Positions 22,151 to 30,873 of a stretch of 64,000 nt of DNA are shown here, in pieces; within the stretch, counting starts at the first letter, position 1; each line of letters begins with the position of its first letter. Under the pieces are notes generated by a model that was not told where the DNA came from, did not search any database, and saw only the letters and a list, made by a program, of their open reading frames with translations. The translations under genes and the position numbers were made by a program. Source of the stretch: Entomortierella parvispora (Eukaryota > Mortierellomycota > Mortierellomycetes > Mortierellales > Mortierellaceae); assembly GCA_963573315.1 (NCBI GenBank), contig OY752145.1, positions 2,046,001-2,110,000 of the forward strand, written 5' to 3'.

Positions 22151-22957
22151 CTGTTGCCAGAGCACAGTGGTCTGAACTAACAAGGATCAGAAAAATGGGA
22201 TCCACGGCCCTGTTGAAGGACTGGGTGGTCTATCCAGGGATGCCAACTCGCGAACCATATACAACGCTTCGATCCCTGGCACGGTAATCCACTGCCAGGA
22301 AAGGGCTGCTAGTATACAGGTGTATCAGTGCGACGCTTCGATTTCCGTTGCCGGCAAAGGGCTGCTGCACTGTACGGTTGTTAACCCTCGGTCATGATAG
22401 ATGGCGAACAGGTTAAAATGGGAATGCTCCAAGCACCGCGCCCCTCTGCCGGGGAATGATACCTGGGCTCGACCAGGGAGATGTGTTACCCTGGCCCTTG
22501 TGTACAGTAGACAGGAAGGTCCTCAATAAAGAAGTCCCTCAACCATGCTAAAGCACACGCCGCCGAAGATCAGAGGGTAGTTCCATGTTGAAGGAGTCGC
22601 CTCTGATCCTCTCATCTGCTTGTTATTAACGCCCTGGGGCAGGCCCCCGAACATCAGCATGAATGACAGCCACAAACAGGATCCGTTGGAGAAGACTACC
22701 AAAAACGGGGTCCCCGACACGATGCCGTTTACCTGCTGGGCAAAGGCGTTGACGGGGAAAATTCATAGCCACAGCCATGTTGAATGAACTTGCGGACTAT
22801 AATGGGATAAAGGGTTCGCCATGCTTTGTTCACCTCTGCCGGAGAACGACGGCACGGCTCGCAAGCCCCTCGGTCCACCTTCCGGATTCTGTTGCCAGAA
22901 AACAGTAGTTGGGCCACAGGTTGCAGTTCCTGCTCCTGCTCCTGTTGCCAGGAAAAG
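22151..22957. repeat. Dispersed CTGTTGCCAGRRAA-type motif family
   Basis: At least seven related 15-20 bp motifs in 800 bp, all on the plus strand: near 22151, 22290, 22345, 22443, 22833, 22887 and 22941. They share a TGCCRG core followed by a purine-rich GRRAA tail; two can fold as CTGT-ACAG or CTGTT-AACAG hairpins. The copies at 22290 and 22345 also share CGCTTCGAT before and AAAGGGCTGCT after. Confidence 0.5.
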
Positions 22958-23810
22958 AAATGTGAAAAGCCCCTTCACTTTCTGATGAAGAGGGGAAAGA
23001 AAGGGATAGGAGGGAAGAGCAGAGACAGGACCCACCTCGACATTACCTTTCCCTGATAAAGCGGAGCGGCACCAGAGAGGGCCAGCCGCGACGGAAGGGC
23101 AGGCCGATGTAGGAAGGCCTACAGAAAAGTCAAGAAGAAAAGACAAAGGAGATGAGATTTCCAAGAGAAACGCGAAAAGACCGGTTTGTTTACGTAAAAG
23201 GTGACACAGCACACAAGAGCAAAAATACAGAGCTGCAACCTACCAAATGACCAAATGGACCGCCGCAGACGCGCCATGCATGCCAGGGAGAGCGGAACTG
23301 AGGCAATGTCCGAGGCAATCACTCTTTCTATAAAAGGGTCATGGAAGAAATCAGAGAAATCAGTCAACATGAAGACGATGGAAAGGCGCAGCAGAAATGT
23401 CGCGTGCAAGGAAATGTTGAAATGACGAGTGAGCCATTCGCAACACGAGTAACATGAAAAAAGAGACAAGGAAAGGAAGAGCATAGGGCAAGAGAATAAC
23501 AACAACATAACATCGGGGGTGTGGGATGGATGAAAAAGTGCGGATGGGTTGTTCAGGATCGTACTTACCATATAGGCCATCATCGAGAGGGGAAGACAAA
23601 GGCGGAAAGAGGAGTGGTTGCAAAAGCGACAGAGGATGCACATATTTATACCATGCACAAATGGGCCCCTTAAAATTGATCAAACCTGGCACTGTCGGAA
23701 GCACCCCTCAACGAGTGGCAACGATGGATGGACTTGTCGGTGCTGTACCAAACGACGTCAGTGCTGTTTAAAAGAAGCTGCACAAAAGATCCCAGATCAG
23801 AGTTTTTGAC

Positions 23811-24848
23811 TTAGACGACGCGGTATAGAAACGTCATTTGATGTTTGCGTCGCCACTTCCTTTTGCTACCACGGATCAATTTCAACCCTCGGGACAAACA
23901 TGCATGCTCGATTGACACCACCACACACATCCTTCCAACCAGCTTTTCTTCGACGAACTTGTCCACCATGTACATTTCTATCTCCAGGGTCAAAGGCAGT
24001 CTTGATCGCCACGCTCATGCCCTAGTGGTGTGATACCTATGTACACTCTGTGGTGCATATTTTTTCTTCGTCTTCCTCGTTTGGCGTTCTTGTGTGTCTC
24101 CTATGACTTCTGACAGTCTCTGTTCCTCTGATGACTTTTTCTAGTTCTCCAGACGACTCGATCCAGCGCAGGTTTGAAGGAAGGAGTTGCAACAGTAAAC
24201 TCCTCTCCAGCATCCTTTGCCTCTTCTGCTCGTTTTTCCATTCTTTATGGCACACGAATGTGCCTTCCGTCCTGCCACGGTCAAGTTCTTGATCGCTAGT
24301 GCTCACGCCCCCTTTTGCTTTTCTACTGTCTTGTGGCATCTCCACAGGTAATGATTGTCCTCCGGATCCATCTCACAATTGCGGCACACGTCAGTTGGAT
24401 TAGGTCCGCCTTCCCCTGCTTCATGTACGTTAACGTTGGCAGCATCCCAGGCAGTTTCTTCACCCCGTGTGCTCGCTTGCTACAATCAGCCTGACTAGTG
24501 TGGAAGCCCTTCGGTGCTTTTCTATCGTGGACGACCGCCAACGCCGTTATCCATTCGATATCCTTCCACTTTTGTCGTATTTCTTTGTCCCGTTTTGGTG
24601 GGTTCACGTGTGGGGTACGCGTGCGGCCGACTGTTTTTTAACCATCTGCCTGAGATCATCCTCAGCCACCTCGTCCATAAATGTAGCATGGCACTGTAGC
24701 ACTGTAGATCCGTGTGGTTTTGAGGTGAAAGACGCCACGACCGCTGCGAGTGCCCCTCGTCTGCTGCCTCATACCCCGGGGTAACTTGTCCATTAGAGGG
24801 GGAATTTTTTTCGCGCCACGCGATTTTTTTTTTTTTTTTTTGCAACAT
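23811..24848 (-). pseudogene. Possible decayed coding remnant, unidentified
   Basis: Three overlapping minus-strand frames (24848-24522, 24607-24323, 24345-24037) and a smaller one at 23993-23811 have protein-like composition, e.g. WKDIEWITALAVVHDRKAP and KADLIQLTCAAIVRWIRR, but none starts or stops sensibly and the readable segments shift frame. This pattern suggests a frameshifted gene, perhaps of mobile origin. The family was not recognised. It could also be chance open frames. Confidence 0.25.
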
Positions 24849-25316
24849 TTTATTTGCTATGCCGAGCCAAAGAAGTGGAGTATATAAACTGAACTATCTA
24901 GGACCTGACGCAGCAGCGTGGTCTAGCAATCCCCGCGCAACAAATGCCACGACTCGTCGCCGTGTAATATTGGAGAGTAAAATGTTACAAAAAATGGATC
25001 TTCCCCATTTTTTTCGTTAAATGAACTTGGCCGCGTATACAGGCCAAAAGTCGACGGTCCGCCGAAAAAAGGTGAGTGGAGTTTATTATCTGTTAATTGT
25101 AAGTCGACCAAACGACACGCTTCTGCACGCGCTCATTCAATCCAAGGGAAACAGACGAAATAAGATGCTTAAAATCGCACAGCCCGTATATGACGGCCCA
25201 TGCACCCATATATCACAAACCCGCGACCTCGTGGGTGGTGTCTCCTGGTTGCCTGAGCGAAGCTGGGTCCTTGGCTCCTTTTTTTTTTTTTTCTTGTGGT
25301 CAATCGCGCCACGCGA
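24811..25316. repeat. Pair of TCGCGCCACGCGA palindromes, ~490 bp apart
   Basis: The 13-bp palindrome TCGCG-CCA-CGCGA, followed by a T run, occurs at 24811-24823 and 25304-25316 in the same orientation; the second copy extends to a 7-bp stem (AATCGCG/CGCGATT). Long T tracts flank both. Between them is an inverted pair at about 24841 and 24977 (AACATTTTA against TAAAATGTT). It may be a small repeat unit; no coding region is seen inside. Confidence 0.5.
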
Positions 25317-25333
25317 TTTTTTGAGTGATCAAG

Positions 25334-25367
25334 ATCACGTGATATCCGATCGATACATCACGTGATC
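25334..25367. promoter_or_regulatory. Double TCACGTGA palindrome upstream of tRNA-Val
   Basis: Two ATCACGTGAT boxes (25334-25343 and 25357-25366) arranged almost symmetrically around CGATCG. The nearer octamer ends 53 bp before tRNA-Val, matching the placement at tRNA-Met. Confidence 0.5.
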
Positions 25368-25418
25368 ATATCTATTTGACCGCTTGGAAGTCGTGACGGA
25401 AATAAGTTTCTTAAGCTT

Positions 25419-25492
25419 GTTTGTATGGTGTAGTTGGTTATCACGTCTGTCTAACACACAGACGGTCCTCGGTTCAAGTCCGAGTACAAACA
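25419..25492 (+). tRNA. tRNA-Val (AAC)
   Basis: A 74-nt cloverleaf. The acceptor stem pairs GTTTGTA with TACAAAC, the anticodon stem TCTGT/ACAGA encloses CTAACAC (anticodon AAC), and the T stem CTCGG/CCGAG encloses TTCAAGT. Box A TGGTGTAGTTGG and box B GGTTCAAGTCC are intact. Discriminator A, no intron, no encoded CCA, and a TTTT terminator begins within 3 bp. Confidence 0.96.
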
Positions 25493-26124
25493 CTTTTGCT
25501 CACCGGCAGCCGTATCTTTTTGAGGTTTATCTACTCTACAACTCCACACTTTTTGCCCACAAGCCCCATGTAACATTATTTTTGCTTTTCAAGACAAAAA
25601 AAAAGTCTTTTATCCTTCGAGGTATCACCTTTAACCCCGCAGAGGTAAAGATGAACGCGTTTGTGGCGACAATATCGCTTTTTAGCGAGTGACAAGTCGT
25701 ATCGATGACGATATGGGACTTGAGCTCCTGAATTGAGCTGTGGGAAGCTGGGTAACGGAGGCCGTTTACTGTTGTAACAAGGCACTGTCGAAGAAAAGGG
25801 TGGGGAGTTGTCAAGTAAGTCGAACAACCTTGGTTGTGGTTTCAACGTCTGTCTGCAACGCAGTGATCTTGGAGCGCCTCGGGATTTTCATGAATGCCTT
25901 TTATTTATGGTACAAGAGTGCGCAGTAAAGAAGAAAATGAAAGTAAAGGTTGCTTGATCTAATGAAATGAGGGATAACACAACGAGGGAAGGAAGGAATT
26001 ATGGTCTACAATGGCAAAGAAAGAAAGGAAAGAGAGTGGAGAGGGAGAGAAGGGGTAAAAACGAGAACATAGAGAACGGTCCAATACAACGATAAGATTG
26101 ATCTGGATGGACGACAACAATTCG
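25493..26124. other. Gene-free stretch after tRNA-Val
   Basis: 630 bp with no supported gene. At about 25556-25573 the string CCCACAAGCCCCATGTAA resembles the inner terminal repeat of the element at 20713, so a fragment of that family may lie here. The right part is the 3' flank of the next gene. Confidence 0.45.
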
Positions 26125-27264
26125 TTATTCGCCTTCACGGCGACGTCCCCGTTTAAATGGTGGTTGTTGATCATGGAATGTAAACCCATCCATGCTTATC
26201 GCATTCGAGGAGTGTCTTGCAGAATTAGCAGCAAGTCGATTAGCGGCCATGTTGAAGTCTTGAAGAGCATATCTACGTTTCAGAGAATCAACGGCCATCT
26301 GTTGACCTATCCCACCTTCAGGTCCAGAATGCGGGAAGACTCCCTGTTGATCTAATCCAGGATGATAGATAGGGGCCGCAAATGTAAAAACTTCATTTGG
26401 GAAGATTGAGACAGGAGCCGGAGGAGGGAGACCAGGAGCGCCGGCTGAAGCCTGGTGCATTCCATGGTTGAGTTGCTGCTGGTGTTGATGCTCTTGTTGT
26501 TGTTGCTGCTGCTGCTGTTGTTGTTGTAATTGTTGTTGCTGCTGCTGTTGCAGATATTGCTGGTGTTGGTGTTGCTGCTGCTGCTGTTCCAGCTGCTGTT
26601 GGTGCTGGGCCTGGGCCTGAGCTTGAGCATGTAATTGTTGCTGCTGCTGTTGCTGTTGTTGCAGTTGCATTTGTTGCTGTGCCTCACTACCAGCCAATGC
26701 AGATCGATTCATAGACTGAGCATTGGTCACAAATGTTACAATGTCATCGACCGACAAGCTGGTACTCCGCCTAATGTCATCCTCCGAGTGGCCTCGCAGT
26801 TTCTTCTCCTGAATGGCCGGATGATTAGAAATAAAGGTCATGAAATCTTGAAGCGCTGCGTCGTATCCTTTTGCTTGTTCCGCCCGCTGGTGCTTACGTG
26901 CATCCTTATAAAGCTGTGCAACAGAATGAGCGGCGGCTTTGAACGAGGACAGGAGGGCTTGCTCTGTGGTTTCCTCGGACAGGGCCTGGTCTTGCCCTGG
27001 CAGAGGTGTCGGCGTAGATCCAGAGGAGCTTAAAGCCGTGTTACCAGAGAGGGGGACATGGGTAGTGAGAGCAGGCGCAACTCCCATAGGCTCAGCGACC
27101 GGCTGACCAGCAGCGGAAGGGCCTCCAGGCATGTTGTTTCGGACTATAGCCCCTGGTGTTCGAGTTGACAGTGCTTGTTGGGGGTTACCATGACTGGTGT
27201 TGGCCGAGAGAGAAGAGGAGTCATTCCTGAGAGTGGTTGCTGTGCCTGGGGTCCTGATGCTCAT
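26125..27264 (-). CDS. HAPSTR1/C16orf72-like (DUF4588) polyQ protein
   Basis: Likely fungal member of the DUF4588 family, whose animal member HAPSTR1 binds the HUWE1 ubiquitin ligase and tunes stress signalling. Single exon, 379 aa. The conserved helix near residues 105-150 reads LLSSFKAAAHSVAQLYKDA then KGYDAALQDFMTFI, which fits the family pattern of a coil ending in a Tyr-x-Asp-Ala-Leu-x-Asp helix. A glutamine-rich stretch (about residues 196-265) follows, then a Pro-rich part and a basic end with FKRGRRREGE that could be a nuclear signal. The start at 27264 was chosen because the open frame upstream is pyrimidine-tract leader. The family call rests on one helix from memory; a different coiled polyQ regulator is possible. 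Confidence 0.55.
   Translation of the reverse strand: MSIRTPGTATTLRNDSSSLSANTSHGNPQQALSTRTPGAIVRNNMPGGPSAAGQPVAEPMGVAPALTTHVPLSGNTALSSSGSTPTPLPGQDQALSEETTEQALLSSFKAAAHSVAQLYKDARKHQRAEQAKGYDAALQDFMTFISNHPAIQEKKLRGHSEDDIRRSTSLSVDDIVTFVTNAQSMNRSALAGSEAQQQMQLQQQQQQQQQLHAQAQAQAQHQQQLEQQQQQHQHQQYLQQQQQQQLQQQQQQQQQQQEHQHQQQLNHGMHQASAGAPGLPPPAPVSIFPNEVFTFAAPIYHPGLDQQGVFPHSGPEGGIGQQMAVDSLKRRYALQDFNMAANRLAANSARHSSNAISMDGFTFHDQQPPFKRGRRREGE
26469..26679. repeat. CAG/CAA trinucleotide-rich tract (polyQ)
   Basis: On the minus strand this is CAG/CAA with some CAC and GCC codons, giving Gln runs broken by His, Leu, Glu and Ala within the gene above. The mix of CAG and CAA means it is not a pure, strongly unstable repeat. 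Confidence 0.85.
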
Positions 27265-28031
27265 GAAAGCGACGCAGATTTGATCCGAGAGCGAGAGGAT
27301 AAGGTAAAGGAAAAGCTCAGTAAGCTCTAATGCAAAGGGATAGAGAGGGCAAAGGGATGTAGAAGTCCTTTTAGGAGACGGAGGAAAAGAGACAGAGAAA
27401 TAGGCCGAGAGCAACAGGTCAGAGTAGAAAGAAAGAAAGAGGTAGGGTTTTCGAGGAGTTTGGTGATTACTGACTGAATGGGCAAAGTGATGCAATCATT
27501 TCATTTGTGTGCACATGCATTCCAGAAAAAAGATCAAATCTAGGTCTTAAGGGTCTGACTACGTGACAAATGTCAAATCACGTGTAGTCACGGGAGGTTG
27601 GTGACTCCTGGTGGCGGCGGCGGCCAGCACCCCATAGCTTGGATCTGTTTCCGGAGCTGAGTGGGACCTAAGGCCGAAACCTCGGATGTGCCTGGTATGG
27701 GTCCCCTAGAGGCAGACCCTTGCTGACCGGAAGCGAGCGATGTTGACCATCTTACCGTATACTCTGTCTTGTACCTCTGGCTGGTTGTGCCTGGGAATGT
27801 GGGAAAGTGGGTGACAACGGACAAGGTCAGGCAATTGGCGATGCTCACTTTTTTTTTTCCTGGGTCAGGTCGAGTCCAACCCAGCCACTACCGTAGTGTC
27901 CATCCTCGATAAACTATAAAAGGTGGGCTTCCCCCGCATTCTTGTTCCTTGCTCCCCACTCATTCCATTCCTTTCATTTGCCCATCTCTTCTCTTCCCAC
28001 TCATCCCTTCACACAGCGCTTATCCCACAAA
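27265..28031. promoter_or_regulatory. Divergent promoter with TATA box for UPP
   Basis: 767 bp between two divergent starts. CTATAAAAGG at about 27914-27923, roughly 110 bp before the uridine phosphorylase ATG, is the best TATA box in the window. TACGTGACA and TCACGTGTAGTCACG at about 27560-27591 form a cluster of CACGTG-type boxes. Confidence 0.6.
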
Positions 28032-29276
28032 ATGTCCATGACCAATGCCAACTTCCCTATGGATGCTGAAGGCCGTACTTAGTAAGTTGTCCCTGTTTTT
28101 ATTTTCCACGCTCCACACTCCACACTGAATTCAAATTATCACACGGACACACAATTTCGATTGAAGCATGCGTTTGCTTGCAAATCATGCTAGGGGAAAG
28201 TAGACTCTCCTTCTGCCCCTTCTTGCCACCAACTAACTATTTTATTCGTCTCCTTTCTACAGTCATGTTGGTGTCAAACGAGGCGAGCTTGCTAATAGAG
28301 TAATTACTGTCGGCGATCCCGTCCGTGCCATGATCTTGGCACGCTCCCTCGATGGCGTCGATCCATCTACTCCCGCAAAGTCAGTTCCCTCCAACCTCTT
28401 TAGCCTCTCCTCGCATCGCGGCTTTCTGACTATCACTGGTCGCTACAAAAATGTCCCTGTTTCGATTGTCGCCATCGGTAAGGAGGACATAAACTCTACC
28501 CTTGAGATGTCTCCATTTCTCTCTTCTTGTCACTAACAGTTGAAATCATCGCTTGCCTAGGCATGGGTATCTCCATGATGGACTTTTTTGTCCGAGAGTG
28601 CAGAGCTGTCGTTGATGGACCCATGATCATGATCCGCCTGGGCTCTTGCGGCTCCCTCTCAGACTGCAAGGTCGGCGATATCTGTGTCCCGTCAAGTTCC
28701 TTCTTGGTTCAGCGAAACGTCGACTACTTCTCTGAAGAAGGTGATAGTGGTTCGCCCTACCTCCTCTCCAAGCTTGTTGCTGCCGATCCTGAGATTACTG
28801 AAACTCTGGTCAAGACTATGAGCACCGCCCTCGGAGAGGACCACGTTTGGTCTGGAATTAACGCCACCGCAGACTCATTCTACTCATCTCAAGGTCGCCA
28901 GGATGAAAACTTTGTGGACGAGAACCAAGACTTGTTCACGCAGTTGTTGGCTCATGAGCCAAAGACTTTGACCTTGGAGATGGAGACCTTTGTGCTTTAC
29001 CATCTTGCACGGTCCTCAACCCAGGCTTCATTGAAAAAGAACTTGACCAATGGCCAAAGCTCGAACGGCAGCAAGAACAGCATCCGTGCAGGTGCTTGTA
29101 TGATGGTCTTTGCTCAGCGCAAGACAAACGACTTCATCTCTAAGGAGGATGTAGCCCGCGTAGAGCCTTTGGCCGGAAAGGGCATCTTTGAGTCCATGAT
29201 CCAAATCTCCCTCGGAAGCGACGAAGAGCTCCACCCTGAAGAGGGAAGTGTCTGGGCCATTCCTCGCGAATTCTAG
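28032..29276 (+). CDS. UPP: Uridine phosphorylase
   Basis: Nucleoside phosphorylase I family enzyme splitting uridine and phosphate into uracil and ribose-1-phosphate, a cytosolic salvage step. Three exons: 28032-28081, 28263-28477, 28561-29276; product 326 aa, close to animal UPP. Visible motifs: VGDPVRAMILARSL (phosphate-binding GDPxR), SIVAIGMGISMMDFF, MIRLGSCGSL and the ribose/base-binding LEMETFVLYH. The exon joins restore RTYHVGVKRGEL and VAIGMGIS; in the second intron the earlier candidate acceptor at 28539 gives a stop, so the one at 28560 was used. AATAAA at about 29299. It fits functionally with the nucleoside transporter at 60-62 kb. Substrate preference between uridine and other nucleosides is inferred. 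Confidence 0.92.
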
Positions 29277-29543
29277 ATGGCCATGGTTAGACAGAGCAAT
29301 AAAATGTACAAATATATCATGTCTCGCTTCAAAGGCAGCAATTATGAAGTTCACAGCTCTTTGGTTAATTCCCGAAATAAAACAAAACTTGACGCCGCAT
29401 GCACCCTGTCTCATTCATTCTTTCATTCCACTGCATCTTTCTTTCTTTCTTCCTTAACATCCACGCCCTCTTGTCTCCCCTCAACTGCCCCTGACTATCA
29501 TCACAGAGACTAGTTGCTACTTCAAAAGTCAACTCGCAAAACA

Positions 29544-30690
29544 ATGGAGACTCAGCGTGATCACTCGCCATCCCAGGAACGCCACCACCGTCGTCACAGA
29601 GATGACCATGCGCGCCATGAGCGACATGGCGAGAATGGAGGCAATAGCCGGCACAGCCCTTCCCCTTCAGTTGACCCACAACGAGAAAGGCGGTCGGATC
29701 GTTCGAGAGAATACAGTTCGCCTTCTTCTTCGTCTTCAAGTCGACGACGCCACCATTCCGGTAGCAGTAATAACGAGCAGCGCCAGTCTTCAGAACGCTC
29801 AAGTCCAGCGCCCCTTCAAAATCAACAGCCGATTCAGCACCCTGGGCAGGAGCCAGAGCCAGAGCAGTCGCAAATAGTAGATTTAGAAAACCAAACAGAG
29901 GAGCAGCAGCAGCAGCAAGTGCCATTCTCTGATGTAGAGGATCGATCTTGTCTAGAGCTTGACAGTTCAACATCAGTGGTACAGCCAGCAGATCTCATCA
30001 TGTCAGAAGCAAGGGCCACATCTGAATCAACTTCAAACCCGTTGCTCTCATCAGCGTTGCAGTTGGAGAAACACAAATCCAAGCAGGACTTACAGGAACA
30101 ACACAAACAAACTGAGGTAAACCATTTGTGTAACCGCTTTTACATGGTTGGGCGTTCACCTTCATTTTGACTGGGTGGAAATCGGGGTTTATTATCCCTC
30201 TGAGGTTAGATTTGTCCTGACTGAATGGATTGATCGACCAATAGGCTAAAGAGGATGCAAAGATCCAGGAACTCAAGGCAACAATTCTTGAACTAGAGCG
30301 ACATGAACAAGAGATCATAAAGTCCATAAGGTGCAGATTTTGTAATGTTCATCCTCGACTTAAAAGCTTTCTACAATATGGCCCAAGTTTGAACTATGGC
30401 CTGACCAAACTCTTCATTACCCGTTTACAGAGGAGAGGGGTCTCCGAATGAGATAATTGATCGACGTATCAAGCTTCTTCATGAGTATAACGAGATCAAG
30501 GATATTGGCCAAATCATCCTTGGCAAGGTAACCCTGAACAGATGCTCAAGCTCCATGAATATGTCAGATGCTGGAGGAGATACAGTGTTAACTTTGCGAC
30601 GATTTTGATGGTACAATGTAGTGTGCTGAAATTGAAGGGACAACCATCAAAAACCAATACGAGAAATACGGCCTGGATACCGACGACTAA
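29544..30690 (+). CDS. SWI5: Swi5-like recombination protein, long N-terminus
   Basis: Swi5 partners Sfr1/MEI5 and stabilises Rad51/Dmc1 filaments in homologous recombination. Four exons: 29544-30116, 30245-30330, 30431-30527, 30622-30690; product 274 aa. The C-terminal ~85 residues are diagnostic: a coiled coil (ELKATILELERHEQEII) then IKLLHEYNEIKDIGQIILGK, EIEGTTIKNQYEKYGLD and a final DTDD. The first 190 residues are unusual: rich in Ser, Arg, His and Gln with RS-like pairs (RRHHSGSSNNEQRQSS), while fungal Swi5/Sae3 is normally about 85-110 aa. The start at 29544 is the first ATG of the frame; the open frame begins slightly earlier without one. Exon 1 carries no conserved part, so its place in the gene depends on the phase-0 splice at 30116. 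Confidence 0.85.
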
Positions 30691-30873
30691 ACAGCTGGCA
30701 TTTTATCGATTCATTGCGTGTGCCTTTTTTTGAACGTTGATCTTGCACTTCACCAAAGGGTCGCCCCAAGCAAGTTTGAAAGTTTTTACTCTTTTTGTTT
30801 TATTGGGATTTGATGTTTTGAATAAAAACACGACAGCTAGACGAAAGCAGATTAGAGGGGGAGGAAGGACAGT

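Larger units (their letters stand above)
21197..23810. other. Repeat-rich gene-free stretch between tRNA genes
   Basis: No intact gene seen. Open frames are short and their translations show no domain. It holds the tandem and dispersed short repeats listed separately and looks like worn mobile-element sequence. A low-complexity minus-strand frame (21562-21777) repeats an AVQSKEP motif because the DNA under it is tandemly repeated. Confidence 0.5.

Noticed and set aside
27265..27495. 77-residue N-terminal extension of the HAPSTR1-like frame
   Set aside because: It is Leu/Phe/Ser/Pro-rich from a CT-rich leader, with no similarity to the family, and the ATG at 27264 fits better.
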